A stretch of DNA of 64,000 bases from Saltatorellus ferox (GTDB lineage: Bacteria; Planctomycetota; UBA1135; GCA-002686595), in the NCBI GenBank assembly GCA_007751475.1, contig CP036434.1, positions 7,073,524 to 7,137,523 of the forward strand, read 5' to 3'. Position numbers and translations under genes: made by a program. This document shows positions 33,870 through 43,916 of the stretch, in pieces. Under the pieces are notes generated by a model, which was not told the DNA's origin, ran no database searches, and was given only the letters and a program-made list of their open reading frames with translations. Each line of letters starts with the position of its first letter. The first letter of the stretch is position 1.

Positions 33870-34613
33870 TCAGCTCGAGCCGAAGGCGCTCTCGGGATCG
33901 GCCAGGTCGATGCCGAACAGCTCTGCCAGCTCGTCCGCCACCAGGACCTCGGCGCTGGAGTCGCCGCTCGCGAGGTTCGGGCCAGCGGTCGTCGCCGCCT
34001 GGATCAGCTCCGCGTGGTCGACCTTCCGCAGCTTGAAGAAGAGTTCGGGCGACGCGTCCAGCTGGACGCCGATCGCGTACATCACGGCCGCGACGTGCTT
34101 GCAGACGTCCGCCCAGTCGGGGCAGTTGCAGCTCAGGCGGATCTCGCTCGGCGCGGGGAACAGACCGCTCTCCGGATCGGTCACGGCCTGCATCACCCCG
34201 TCGCCCAGCTCGCCCGAGAGCAGGTCGACGAGGTTGCGCACCTCGCCCGCCACCGCTTGCTTGAGGACTTCCCAGCGCGACTCCTCGAGCACCTCGATCG
34301 AGATCTCGACCTCGTAGATCTCGCTGCCCGCCACGTACGCAAAGACGGCGCCCTCCTCGATGCTGAGGTCGTAGACGTTCCCCTTGCGCAGGTAGGTCCG
34401 GCCGCGCGGCAGACGGCTCTCGTAGTCGCTGTAGGACTCGAGGTTCGTGCACCACGCCTTGCCCCAGAACGTCTTCGCCGGAACGCCGCGCGCGACCTGG
34501 CACTCGACGGGCACGAACGCCTGCCCGCCCTTGCGGCGCTTCGCGATCTCGCGTGCGATCCGCTTCTTGATCATCGCGGCCGATTCGTAGCCGCCGTACT
34601 CGTTCCAGGACAT
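33870..34613 (-). CDS. SWIM zinc-finger protein
   Basis: 247 aa from ATG 34613, starting MSWNEYGGYESAAM. SWIM motif CxCxnCxH is complete: LSCNCPDWADVCKHVAAVMYAIG near residue 160. The N-terminal half (YLRKGNVYDLSIEEGAVFAYVAG, YEVEISIEVLEE) is typical of the family. It starts two bases after the SNF2 helicase stop (34616-34618), so they are co-transcribed and coupled. The SNF2 + SWIM pair is a common bacterial partner set; the SWIM domain probably mediates DNA or protein binding. Function of the pair is not known; genome stability or anti-mobile-element roles are only guesses. Confidence 0.9.
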   Translation of the reverse strand: MSWNEYGGYESAAMIKKRIAREIAKRRKGGQAFVPVECQVARGVPAKTFWGKAWCTNLESYSDYESRLPRGRTYLRKGNVYDLSIEEGAVFAYVAGSEIYEVEISIEVLEESRWEVLKQAVAGEVRNLVDLLSGELGDGVMQAVTDPESGLFPAPSEIRLSCNCPDWADVCKHVAAVMYAIGVQLDASPELFFKLRKVDHAELIQAATTAGPNLASGDSSAEVLVADELAELFGIDLADPESAFGSS

Positions 34614-34615
34614 CG

Positions 34616-37279
34616 CTAGAACACCGCCTGGTCGAGGTTGAGGGCCACGAGGTCCAGGAGTTCCTGGTCGCCCATCTGGGTGAGCAGCTTCTCCGCGCCC
34701 TCGGACTCGAGCAACTCGGCAGCGAGGCCGCGCTTGTCCTGGATGATCGCGTCGATCTTCTCTTCGACCGTGCCGCGGCACACGAACTTGTGCACGAGCA
34801 CGTTGCGCTTCTGGCCGATGCGGAAGGCGCGGTCCGTGGCCTGGTCCTCGACGGCGGGGTTCCACCAGCGATCGAAGTGCACCACGTGGGAAGCGGCCGT
34901 GAGGTTGAGACCCGTGCCGCCCGCCTTCAGGGAGATCACGAAGAACGGAGGGCCCGTATCGCTCTGGAACTGCTCCACGAGCTTCGGCCTGCGCTTGACG
35001 CTCGTGCCGCCATGGAGCACGAGGCCCGCGCGGCCGAAGCGCTCGTCCAGGAACTCTCGGATCGGCGCCGTCATCTCGCGGAACTGCGTGAAGACGAGCA
35101 TCTTCTCGCCGCGCGCCGCGACCTCCGCGGCGATCGCACCGAGGCGGTCGAACTTGCCGCTGTCCTTCGGCGTGAAGTTGCCGCTTCCGGTGAAGAGCGC
35201 CGGGTGATTGCAAATTTGCTTGAAGCGCATCAGGTAGGTGAGCACCAGGCTCGCGCGCTCGAAGCCCTCCAGGTCGTCCCGCGCGAGCTCCTTCTTGAGG
35301 CTCTCCACGGACTTGCGGTACATGATGGCCTGACCCTTCGTCAGCGCGCAGTCGGTGCGCATCTCGACCTTGTCGGGCAGGTCGTCGATCACCCGCTTGT
35401 CAATCTTGAGCCTCCGCAGGATGTACGGCGAGACCAGCGTGCGCACCTTGCCGTAGGCATCGCCGCGCTTGAGCACGTCCGCGAACTGCGACGAGGTCCC
35501 GAGGAGCCCCGGATTCAGGAAATCGAAGAGCGACCACAGGTCGGCCGCGCTGTTCTCCACCGGCGTGCCGGTGAGCGCCACCTTCGCGCGGGCCTGGATC
35601 GCCTTGACGCGCTTCGTCTGGGCGGTGCGCGGGTTCTTGATGGCCTGGGCCTCGTCGAGCACGAGGTAGTTCCAGATCATCGCGTCGATGCCCTGGAGCC
35701 GGCCGAGCATCGAGTACGTGGTGACGACGGCGTGGTGGCCTTCGGACGACTGCCCCACGTCCTCGAGCAGGCTGCGCTCGGTCTGCGAAGGGTGCGCGTA
35801 GAACACCTTCAGCGTCGGCGCGAACTTCTCGAACTCGGCGCGCCAGTTTCCAACCAGGGAAGCGGGGACGACGAGGAGCGACGGCGGTGCCTTCTTCGAC
35901 TTCGAGGCCGTCAGGAGCGCGATCACCTGGAGCGTCTTGCCGAGTCCCATGTCGTCCGCGAGGCAGGCGCCGAGGCCGAGGCCGCCGAGCAACGAGAGCC
36001 ACTGGAAGCCGACCTTCTGGTACGGTCGAAGCGTCGCCTTCAGCGCCTTCGGCGGCTCGCTCTCGGTGGGCTGACGAAGCTCCTCCAGGAGCGAGCGCAG
36101 GCGGCCGCCCGCGGTGACCGAGAGCCAGTCCCCGCCACCTTCGGGCGCGCCATCGAGGAGCCCGCCGTCCCCCACTTCGCGGAAGCCCGCGAGCATGCGC
36201 ATGGCCTCGGTGAGCGTCAGCCCGGTCCCGGCAGCGCGCTCCCAGTGCTGGAGCATCTGGCCGAGCTTCTCGCGGTCGACTTCGACCCACTGCCCCTTGA
36301 GCCGCACGAGGTTGTCGGGCGAGGCGAGGATCTTCTCCCACTCCGCGTCGGTGATCGTCTCGCCGTCGAGCGCAAGGCTCGCCTTGAACGACACGAGCGA
36401 GTCGATCCCGACCCTGGCGTCGCTGCCCTCGCCGATCTTCAGGTCGACCTGGACCTTCGACGGCCGCCCCTTCTTCCACCAGTCCGGGACCTTGACGACG
36501 ATGCCCGCCTGCTCGAAGGCCTCGGCTTCCTGGATGAAGCTCAGCGCGTCGGGCGCGCGCCACGCGAGCGCGCTGAACACGCGCTTCGATTCCAGCAGCT
36601 CGGCCGCAAACTCACTCGACTTCGCGGCGGCCTGCACGGGCTCGAGGAGTGACTTCAGCGCGCGCGTGTTCTTCTCGCCCGCGTACTGCTTGAGCGCGCG
36701 TCCGAGCGGCAGGTACTGGAGCGTGCCAGCCGCCGACACCCGGTGCGTGTAGGTCGCCAGGAAGGCGAAGGGAAAGAGGTCGTTGCGCTTGTTCTCGGCG
36801 AGGTGGAAGGTGACGCGTCCGACCATGCGCCAGAGCGGATGGACGGCCCGCAGCCAGCTCTCCAGCGAACCGGCGTGCCGGGCGATGTGCTCGTCGATCT
36901 GGGTCCAGAGCTCCGTGAGCAGGTCGACGCTGACGTACTCGGATCCGGGCGCGGGCGGCGCCTTCTCCGCCCACTCGCGGAGGGCCTCACCCGGCGGCAG
37001 CGGCGTGGGTTCTCGCACGTCCCCCACGTGCTGGCAGAGCACGGTGAGGAACTCGCGCGCGAAGGACTGCCAGTACTTGATGGCAGGCGGCAGCATGTCG
37101 TCGCCCGAGACCTCGGCTGCGAGCGAGATCAATCCTGCGGCCGAGGACTCCGCGAAGGCCTTCGCCACCTTGCTCGGCAACCCGAGGGCCTTGACGACCT
37201 CGACGCCGAGCTGAAGGCGCCCGGTCGGCAGAACGTGCAGGTCCTGCGCGTCGAGGAGGAGCGTGGAGAGGGCGGCCAT
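34616..37279 (-). CDS. SNF2-family DNA-dependent ATPase/helicase
   Basis: 887 aa. N-terminal ~400 residues hold the bacterial SNF2-associated region (VPDWWKKGRPSKVQVDL around residue 260). The ATPase starts at about 415: Q-like LRPYQKVGFQWLSLLGG, motif I LADDMGLGKTLQ, motif II LDEAQAIKN, motif III LTGTPVENS, motif IV/V LVFTQFREM and SLKAGGTGLNLTAAS, motif VI QATDRAFRIGQKRNV. ATP-driven DNA translocase that remodels protein-DNA complexes; HepA/RapA relative but not RapA by architecture. Upstream of and coupled to the SWIM gene. Cytoplasmic. Starts at ATG 37279; divergent gene is not near. Confidence 0.93.
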   Translation of the reverse strand: MAALSTLLLDAQDLHVLPTGRLQLGVEVVKALGLPSKVAKAFAESSAAGLISLAAEVSGDDMLPPAIKYWQSFAREFLTVLCQHVGDVREPTPLPPGEALREWAEKAPPAPGSEYVSVDLLTELWTQIDEHIARHAGSLESWLRAVHPLWRMVGRVTFHLAENKRNDLFPFAFLATYTHRVSAAGTLQYLPLGRALKQYAGEKNTRALKSLLEPVQAAAKSSEFAAELLESKRVFSALAWRAPDALSFIQEAEAFEQAGIVVKVPDWWKKGRPSKVQVDLKIGEGSDARVGIDSLVSFKASLALDGETITDAEWEKILASPDNLVRLKGQWVEVDREKLGQMLQHWERAAGTGLTLTEAMRMLAGFREVGDGGLLDGAPEGGGDWLSVTAGGRLRSLLEELRQPTESEPPKALKATLRPYQKVGFQWLSLLGGLGLGACLADDMGLGKTLQVIALLTASKSKKAPPSLLVVPASLVGNWRAEFEKFAPTLKVFYAHPSQTERSLLEDVGQSSEGHHAVVTTYSMLGRLQGIDAMIWNYLVLDEAQAIKNPRTAQTKRVKAIQARAKVALTGTPVENSAADLWSLFDFLNPGLLGTSSQFADVLKRGDAYGKVRTLVSPYILRRLKIDKRVIDDLPDKVEMRTDCALTKGQAIMYRKSVESLKKELARDDLEGFERASLVLTYLMRFKQICNHPALFTGSGNFTPKDSGKFDRLGAIAAEVAARGEKMLVFTQFREMTAPIREFLDERFGRAGLVLHGGTSVKRRPKLVEQFQSDTGPPFFVISLKAGGTGLNLTAASHVVHFDRWWNPAVEDQATDRAFRIGQKRNVLVHKFVCRGTVEEKIDAIIQDKRGLAAELLESEGAEKLLTQMGDQELLDLVALNLDQAVF

Positions 37280-37309
37280 CCGGGTAGACTAGCAGACCCG
37301 GAGACGCAG

Positions 37310-38710
37310 CTACTGCAGCGCGCGCCTTCGTTCTGCTCCGAACGGGCCCGCGAAGAAGACGGTGAAGGCCGCCATGGCCTCGATCGCGTCCGCGTCCATC
37401 TTGCCTGCCCGCAGCAGATTCACCCGCTCGTTCGGATCCGACGCGAGGTCGAAGAAGCGGAGCGTCCCCTTGGCTCGATCCTCGATCAGCTTGAAGCGCG
37501 GACCGCGGACCGCCACCCGATCGATCGTCATGCTGGCTCGCCCGTTCGACGTCCGCTCGAATCGCTCGGCGAAGACCCAGGCGCGCTGCGGAGCGGCATC
37601 GGCCGCGCGCAGGTACGGCGCGAACGAAACGGAATCCCCGGGAGCAGCAGGTGCAGCGCCGAGCATCCACTCGGTCACCGTGCTGAAGAGGTCCGTCGTG
37701 TTGACGAGATGCGTGCAAGAACGTCCGGGCTGAGCGACACCGGCCCCCATCGCGATCATGGGGACGCGCAGCCCCGACTCCAGAAGCGTGCCCTTGCCGC
37801 TGGCGCGGCTGGAGCGGCCCCCGGGCGAAACCGCTGATTCCGTGCCGTTGTCGCCCACGATCAGCACCAGCGTGTTCGCGCTGGACTCCTCGGGGATAGC
37901 GCGCACGAGGCGTCCGATCTCGTGATCCATGGCCTCCACCATGGCGAGGAACGCCGGGCGACCCGCCGTGGCGGCTTCCTTCGCGGTGGCCTCGGACACG
38001 AGGTCAGCGGGCGGGCGATGGAGCGGTTCGTGGGCCGCGTGGTAGCTCGCCACGATGAGCCACGGCGAGTCTTCCCAACGTTCCATCGCGGCGATCGCGT
38101 CGTCGGTGACGGCGGTCGTGGCGTACACGGCGCGGCGTTCGGGCTCGCCGTCCTGGGTGCCTTCGAACTCGAAGTAGGTGGAGTGGGCGTTGACGCCGCC
38201 GAGGTTGCCGGAGGTCCCACGGAAGTGATCGAAACCGAGTTCCCGCGGATGATCGGGACCGTCGCCGTGGCCCGAGAGATGCCACTTGCCGAGCATGGCG
38301 CTCTTGACGGCGGGTAGCGCGCTCGCGAGATGGCGCGGCAGGGTGCGATGGTGGGCCGCCAGGCCCGGGTCCTGGTTGCGCGGCAGGATCACCGAGCCGA
38401 TGCCCGTCCGAAATCCGTAGTGGCCGGTGAGGATCGTCGCCCGCGTCGGGCTGCAGGCCGGGCAACTCCAGACGGAGTCGAAGCGGACGCCCTGGGCCGC
38501 CAGCCGATCCATCTCCGGGGTCCGCACGGTCGGGCCTTCCGGCTCGCCTGCCGGCTCACTTTCCTCTGACCCAGCGGCATAGCACCCGAGCGCATCGACT
38601 CCGACGTCGTCGAGAATGATCAGCAGGACGCGCGGGTGATCCTCGGGCAACGCAAGGGCGCCGCGAGTCAGAAGGGCCCAGAAAAAGAGAAATGAGAATG
38701 TGCGTACCAT
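37310..38710 (-). CDS. Sulfatase (formylglycine type), secreted
   Basis: 466 aa from ATG 38710, giving a signal peptide (MVRTFSFLFFWALLTRGALA). The sulfatase signature is CSPTR within SCPACSPTRATILTGHYGF; its Cys is the formylglycine precursor. Metal ligands include ILDDVGVDALGCY near the start and IVGDNGTESAVSPGG at about 285. Substrate unknown; Planctomycete sulfatases often attack sulfated polysaccharides. Divergent from the FG-GAP gene at 38859 with 148 bases between. The gene is probably regulated with it. A formylglycine-generating enzyme is not in view. About usual length for a family member. Confidence 0.93.
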   Translation of the reverse strand: MVRTFSFLFFWALLTRGALALPEDHPRVLLIILDDVGVDALGCYAAGSEESEPAGEPEGPTVRTPEMDRLAAQGVRFDSVWSCPACSPTRATILTGHYGFRTGIGSVILPRNQDPGLAAHHRTLPRHLASALPAVKSAMLGKWHLSGHGDGPDHPRELGFDHFRGTSGNLGGVNAHSTYFEFEGTQDGEPERRAVYATTAVTDDAIAAMERWEDSPWLIVASYHAAHEPLHRPPADLVSEATAKEAATAGRPAFLAMVEAMDHEIGRLVRAIPEESSANTLVLIVGDNGTESAVSPGGRSSRASGKGTLLESGLRVPMIAMGAGVAQPGRSCTHLVNTTDLFSTVTEWMLGAAPAAPGDSVSFAPYLRAADAAPQRAWVFAERFERTSNGRASMTIDRVAVRGPRFKLIEDRAKGTLRFFDLASDPNERVNLLRAGKMDADAIEAMAAFTVFFAGPFGAERRRALQ

Positions 38711-38757
38711 GAGCCATGTCAGGGGCGTTCGTTGGTGAATTTGCGCCGAGCGCGGCC

Positions 38758-38774
38758 CGGATAATCTGTATCCG
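38758..38774. promoter_or_regulatory. 17-bp dyad in divergent sulfatase/FG-GAP gap
   Basis: CGGATA-N5-TATCCG, a perfect 6-bp inverted repeat in the 148-base divergent region. Size and place suit a regulator binding site, but a second copy was not found in the window. Confidence 0.35.
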
Positions 38775-38858
38775 ACCGGATTCTTCCGCGATAGAAGCAA
38801 GGTCAGATCGTGGCTCGATCCTTCCCAACCATCCCACACCTACCTTTCCCCAGGTCCC

Positions 38859-41591
38859 ATGAGAACGCGACTTCCCCGCCGCTGCCACGGTACGCTCGCC
38901 GCCGCTTCCCTGCCCCTTCTGATCGCTCCATGGCTCGCTGCACCCGCCGCAGCGCAGATCGGCTCCACCCCTCGGCCCATCGCCATCGATCCTCGCCCAA
39001 CGCTCGTGCTCGACCACGATCGCAACGGTCGCGACGAGCTGATTTCCTATGGTGGAACGACGCAGGGCCTCGCTGCCTATCGCCTCGCGGCCGATGGGAC
39101 GATGGTCCTCGATCGCCTTCTCTCGGTGGACCACCGCAAGCCCCTGGATATTGCGGTGGCAGACATGGATGGCGACGGCCTGGACGATCTGGTCAGCATC
39201 GAGACTGAGAACACGTCGGGCAACCCCTTCCTTGGACCGACCCTTGGCCTCTACTACGACCGAGGGGGTCCGGCGCTCCTGTTCCAGCCCACCAACAGGC
39301 AAGTGGAACCGGACGATCGAATCACAGCCTTCGATTTCGACGGGGATGGCGACCAGGACATCGTCCTGTACCCGAACCTCCAGCGCTCGACGGCGACCTC
39401 CCTGCCCACGCCGGGCACGATCCGCTGGTGGGAGAACCTCGGGAACGGCGGGTTCGGGTACCCCGCACCTCCCCAGTCGTTCCCCGAACCGCTCCTTTCC
39501 GCGCAGCCGATCGCTCTGCCCCAGAGCCAAGAACTGAACTTCGTGGCCCTGCGCCCGTCTTCGGGCACGATCGTGATCCTGCGCAAGGTGGGACTGGTGC
39601 TCCAGATCGAAGCTCAGCTTACATCGCTGGCCGGTTACTCCGACCTGGAGGTCGGCGACGTCAACGGAGACGGCATCGAGGACGTGATGGCGCTCCGGGG
39701 CGGTACGCTGATCTCCCCGCAGGTGAGCGTCGACCTCTACCTCGGCACGGCCAGCGGGGCCCTTGGGAGTCCTATCTCGGTTCTCGCGTTCGCGGACGGT
39801 TTCATGACCGATCTGTCCCTGCTGGACGCCGACGGCGACTCCGATCTGGACCTCGCGTTGACGACCGTCGGCACGTCCTCGACCGTCCACCGGATCGCGC
39901 TTCTGAGCGGTGACGGCCTCGGCTCTTTTGGTCCCCTCAGGTACACGGGTCAGGGGAGGGGAGCCGCCCGGACGAAGGGGCTGGCCGGGGACTTCGACGG
40001 CGACGGGCGAGGCGACCTGCTGCACGAAGTGGTCCTGGCTTCGGGGCCCGCGTCGATGACGCGGCAGGGAACGCAGGACGCGAGCGGAGCCGCTTTCGAA
40101 GCAGGGATCGCACGCGGTCTTTCCGGACCCGGCCTGGAGACCCTGGTCTGTGATTTCGACGGGGACGGCGTGAACGACATCGTCCTTCCAGGACCGTCGA
40201 GGCTCGACGGTTGGCTCCGCGGGCGAGCGGACAGCAGCGGCTTCGAGAGCCCGCGCCCCCTGGACGCCACGGGCCGCGGACTCCTGGCCGCGAACCTCGA
40301 CGGCGATACGGCGGAGGAGATCCTGGTGACGCGCAGCCCCTCCTCGGTGTGGATCCTGGATAGCACCGGGAACGGAGGCTTCGGCTCCGACGTCCTGCTC
40401 GACCAGGGCAGCGCGGAGCTCAACGTCGAAACGCTGGCCGCCGTCGACCTCGATGGCGACGGCGATCTCGACCTCACGGCCACCGACCGGGTCACCCAGG
40501 ATCTCACCTGGTTCGAGAACACGGGGTCGCTCGTCTTCGCACCTGGCGTGGGACTGGGTTTCGACGCATTCCCACAGATCCGATCCTTCGACTTCGGCGA
40601 CTTCGATGGGGATGGACGTCTCGACTTGCTCACCAGCGACTTCACGCTCTTCCCGTTCCAGGGGGACACCTATTCCTGGCACCAGGGCCTGGGCGGTGGG
40701 CTCTTCGGACCGAATCAGCCCGTCGGCATGGGCGGCAACGATACGCTCGTGGTCGACGTGGACGGAGACGGTGCGGACGACGTTCTCTGGACCGGAACTC
40801 CGGGGACGGACCTGCTGGGATGGACTCCCGGCGGCCCGATGGGGCTCGGCCAGTCGAACGGCATGACGCTCGTTCCGTCGATCGGCGGCCTCACCCTGCT
40901 CGGTATGGCCGACTACGACGGAGACGGCCGGCGCGACCTGCTGGCGCAATCGACGACCGCGCAGGTCGTCGGCTATCGCTCCCTCGGAGCGGGGGCCAGC
41001 TTCAGTGCCACCGGCGTCGAGGTGATTCCGGTGCGCCCGCAGCCCAATAATCAGTCGCGCCATGTGAGGCTGGCGGATCTCGGCTCGGACTTCGACATCG
41101 ATGTCCTGGTCGAGTCCACGGACAGCGGCCGCGTCTGGTACGAGAACACCAGCAACGGGCTGGTGGGGACCTCGTTCTGTGGCCCGGCGGTGCCGAACAG
41201 CACGGGCCAGCCCTCGCGGATCCTCGCGGCGGGCTCCGACGAGGCGCAGGCCAACACCCTGCGCCTGCGCGTACTCGAGCTGCCGGCGAACGCCTTCGGC
41301 TTCTTCCTCGCGAGCCAGACCCAGGTACCTGCCACGCCGGTGATCGCGTCCTCGGGCAGGATCTGCCTCGGCGGCGCCGTGGGCCGCTACGTCGGACCGG
41401 GACAGGTGCAGTCGAGCGGTGCCACCGGGACTTTCGCCCTGGACCTGGACCTGTCGGCGATCCCCCAGCCGAACGGCTTCGTCGCGGCCATCGCGGGATC
41501 GAGCTGGAGCTTCCAGGCCTGGAACCGCGACACCTCCGCAGGCGGTACGACCTCGAACTTCTCGGACGGCCTCGAAGTGAACGTACGCTGA
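38859..41591 (+). CDS. Large secreted FG-GAP/VCBS-repeat protein with shared C-terminal domain (second copy)
   Basis: 910 aa. Signal peptide MRTRLPRRCHGTLAAASLPL... through APAAAQ. About 13 D-x-D-x-D-G-type repeats (DMDGDGLDD, DFDGDGDQD, DVNGDGIED, DADGDSDLD, DFDGDGRGD, DFDGDGVND, DLDGDGDLD, DFDGDGRLD, DVDGDGADD, DYDGDGRRD). C-terminal domain from about 770: FCGPAVPNSTGQ, ICLGGAVGRY, FQAWNRD, TTSNFSDGL. Expected calcium-stabilised extracellular propeller. It is divergent from the sulfatase and convergent with the OsmC-YcaO gene, six bases apart. Paralogue of 31162-33777 by layout, but pairwise identity is low outside the tail. Confidence 0.88.
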   Translation: MRTRLPRRCHGTLAAASLPLLIAPWLAAPAAAQIGSTPRPIAIDPRPTLVLDHDRNGRDELISYGGTTQGLAAYRLAADGTMVLDRLLSVDHRKPLDIAVADMDGDGLDDLVSIETENTSGNPFLGPTLGLYYDRGGPALLFQPTNRQVEPDDRITAFDFDGDGDQDIVLYPNLQRSTATSLPTPGTIRWWENLGNGGFGYPAPPQSFPEPLLSAQPIALPQSQELNFVALRPSSGTIVILRKVGLVLQIEAQLTSLAGYSDLEVGDVNGDGIEDVMALRGGTLISPQVSVDLYLGTASGALGSPISVLAFADGFMTDLSLLDADGDSDLDLALTTVGTSSTVHRIALLSGDGLGSFGPLRYTGQGRGAARTKGLAGDFDGDGRGDLLHEVVLASGPASMTRQGTQDASGAAFEAGIARGLSGPGLETLVCDFDGDGVNDIVLPGPSRLDGWLRGRADSSGFESPRPLDATGRGLLAANLDGDTAEEILVTRSPSSVWILDSTGNGGFGSDVLLDQGSAELNVETLAAVDLDGDGDLDLTATDRVTQDLTWFENTGSLVFAPGVGLGFDAFPQIRSFDFGDFDGDGRLDLLTSDFTLFPFQGDTYSWHQGLGGGLFGPNQPVGMGGNDTLVVDVDGDGADDVLWTGTPGTDLLGWTPGGPMGLGQSNGMTLVPSIGGLTLLGMADYDGDGRRDLLAQSTTAQVVGYRSLGAGASFSATGVEVIPVRPQPNNQSRHVRLADLGSDFDIDVLVESTDSGRVWYENTSNGLVGTSFCGPAVPNSTGQPSRILAAGSDEAQANTLRLRVLELPANAFGFFLASQTQVPATPVIASSGRICLGGAVGRYVGPGQVQSSGATGTFALDLDLSAIPQPNGFVAAIAGSSWSFQAWNRDTSAGGTTSNFSDGLEVNVR

Positions 41592-41597
41592 CCGGCG

Positions 41598-43787
41598 CTA
41601 CCGCGCCGTCACGCTGGCGAGCCTCGCCACCTGAAGCTTCTCGTAGCTTTCGAGGAGCCTCAGGTGCTTGTCAATGCCCGTGAGTCTCATGTCCGTCGGC
41701 GTGAGCCCGTAGAACCGGGTCTCACCCGACACGCTCGCGACCGCGTGGCCGAGGATCTCCTCGTCGAACATTCGAGTGAGGTTGGGAACGTAGTCCTGAA
41801 GCTCCAGATCGTCGCGCAGCGTGATATCGAGCACGGCCTTCAGGACCTGGTAGAACCGCGTCCGCTCGGGAACGCTGTCGTTGAACTGCATCAGCGTGCC
41901 CAGCATCTCGTTCGCTTCCTCGAGCTTCCCGAGGGCGAGGCAGATCAGGACGCTGAGCTCGCAGATCGTGCATCTGCCCCACGGCGAGTTTTCATCGAAC
42001 GCCACGCCGATCAGGATGGCGATCGACGTGTGCCCGCCGAGTTCGCTCTCTTCGAGTCGCTCGAGGAGGCTCAGGAGTTCGTCGTCGCTCAGCGAATGAA
42101 GGTTGAGCGTGTCCTCCCTGAAAGCGAGCCCTCGGTTGGTGTTGTCCCACACGAGGTCCTCGGCTGGATAGATCTCGGAGTAGCCGGGCACCAGGATCCG
42201 GCAGGCGCTCGCGCCCAGATCCTCGTAGTCCGCGATGTAGACCTCCTTGTCCAGGTCTTGCAGGATCCCCATCAGGTACCCGTACTCCTCCTCCGTCGAG
42301 CCCGCGAAGTCCCAGTCGACGAACTCGTGGTCCGCGGCCTGGCTGAAGAACTTCCATGAGACCACGCCGGTCGAGTTGATGAAGTGCTCGACCATGTTGT
42401 TCGGCTCCTGGATCGTGAACTCGTCGAACGTCGGCAGAGGGACGTCGTTCATGCCCTCGAAGCTTCGGCCCTGCATCAACTCCGTCAGGCTTCGCTCCAG
42501 AGCGACCTCGAATCGGGGATGCCCTCCGAACGACGCGAAGACGCCACCGGTCCTCGGGTTCATGATCGCGACGCACATGACGGGGAACCGTCCGCCGAGC
42601 GACGCGTCCTTCACCAGGACGGGGAAGCCCTCCTCTTCCAGCTTCGCGATGCCCTCGACGATGGTCGGGAAACGTCCGAGCACGGCCTCGGGCACATCCG
42701 GAAGCGTGAGTTCCTCCAGAATGATCTCCTTCTTCACCGCGCGTTCGAAGATCTCGGACAGGCACTGCACGCGCGCTTCGTAGCGCGTGTTCCCGGCGCT
42801 CATGCCGTTGCTGACGAAGATGTTCCCGACGAGGTTGGCGGGGACGTAGACCGTCTGCTGATCGGACTGACGAAGGAACGGGAGGGCGCAGATGCCGCGT
42901 TCGACGGCGCCGGAGTTCGCGTCCACGAGGTGCGAGGCTCGGAGTTCGCCCTCCTCGTCGAACGCCTCCATGAAGCGCTCGTCCATGAGGCCTTCGGGGA
43001 TCGAGTCGTCGGGTCCTGGCTGGAACCACTTCTCGTCGGGGTAGTGAACGAACGCAGCGTTCGCTCTCGTTTCACCGAGATAGAAGTCGTTGTAGAAGTA
43101 GTTGTTGCTCATGCGTTCGAGGTACTCCCCGAGCGCCGAACAAAGAGCCGCATCCTTCGTGGCGCCCTTTCCGTTCGTGTAGCAAATCGGCGATTCGGCG
43201 TCGCGGATATGCACGGACCACACGTGGGGCACGATGTTCCTCCACGACGCGATCTCGATCTTGATTCCGAGCCCTTCGATCAGCGCGCCCATGGTCGCGA
43301 TCGTCTCCTCGAGCGAGCAGTCCTTCCCCGGGATCATCGTTCTGGTGAGAGAACTCGATTCGTCCACCGCTGCTGTGCCAGGCTCGCTCTCGGCGTCGCC
43401 GCCCGCCCGGATCTCGAAGCCCAGACCGTTCTGGATCACTCGCTTGACGGTGCAGCGATCCATGGCCTGAACGATGCCGTCACGATGCTCGTCGGAGAGT
43501 CCCTCCGGAAGATCCGCGCGGATCCGGAACGTCTGCTGGTACCGGTTGTCCGGTTCGACGACGTTGTCCTGAACGAGATGGATGTCTTCGGTGGGGATGC
43601 CGTTGGCGTTGCAGTACACCTTGACGAAGTAGCCAGCGCAGAGGGCTGACGACGCGAGGAAGTACTGGAAGGGGTTGGGCGCGGTCCCGTCTCCCTTGTA
43701 GCGGATCGCCTGATCGGTGATGACCCGGAAGTCATCGAAGCTGGCTTCCAGCCGGAGGTTGTCCAAAAACCGGACTCTGATCTGCAT
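41598..43787 (-). CDS. ycaO: OsmC-YcaO fusion protein (S12 methylthiotransferase accessory factor type)
   Basis: 729 aa. Residues about 1-140 are an OsmC domain with both conserved cysteines (ASSALCAGYFVKVYC; MDRCTVKRVIQNG). Residues about 150-560 are a YcaO ATP-grasp-like core (DSSSLTRTMIPGKDCSLEETIA, ATKDAALCSALGEYLERMSNNYF, EIFERAVKKEIILEE, LTELMQGRSFEGMNDV). The C-terminal region to 729 is helical TPR-like, as in E. coli YcaO. E. coli YcaO helps RimO methylthiolate S12; rimO is at 49149-50522. Use in peptide cyclisation is less likely without precursor genes. OsmC fusion to YcaO is known in gamma-proteobacteria. Cytoplasmic. Upstream region 43788-44059 is shared with sigma gene. Confidence 0.9.
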   Translation of the reverse strand: MQIRVRFLDNLRLEASFDDFRVITDQAIRYKGDGTAPNPFQYFLASSALCAGYFVKVYCNANGIPTEDIHLVQDNVVEPDNRYQQTFRIRADLPEGLSDEHRDGIVQAMDRCTVKRVIQNGLGFEIRAGGDAESEPGTAAVDESSSLTRTMIPGKDCSLEETIATMGALIEGLGIKIEIASWRNIVPHVWSVHIRDAESPICYTNGKGATKDAALCSALGEYLERMSNNYFYNDFYLGETRANAAFVHYPDEKWFQPGPDDSIPEGLMDERFMEAFDEEGELRASHLVDANSGAVERGICALPFLRQSDQQTVYVPANLVGNIFVSNGMSAGNTRYEARVQCLSEIFERAVKKEIILEELTLPDVPEAVLGRFPTIVEGIAKLEEEGFPVLVKDASLGGRFPVMCVAIMNPRTGGVFASFGGHPRFEVALERSLTELMQGRSFEGMNDVPLPTFDEFTIQEPNNMVEHFINSTGVVSWKFFSQAADHEFVDWDFAGSTEEEYGYLMGILQDLDKEVYIADYEDLGASACRILVPGYSEIYPAEDLVWDNTNRGLAFREDTLNLHSLSDDELLSLLERLEESELGGHTSIAILIGVAFDENSPWGRCTICELSVLICLALGKLEEANEMLGTLMQFNDSVPERTRFYQVLKAVLDITLRDDLELQDYVPNLTRMFDEEILGHAVASVSGETRFYGLTPTDMRLTGIDKHLRLLESYEKLQVARLASVTAR

Positions 43788-43916
43788 GGGGTTCCCCGAG
43801 GTTCGTGCATGGAATCATCAGCAGTTCGCTCGGGCATGAAGATCACGTCGAAGGCCGGTTGAGAAGGCTTCGAGAGTCTGCGGCTGATGGTGAGCGGGGA
43901 GTGTAGCAGGGGGCTT

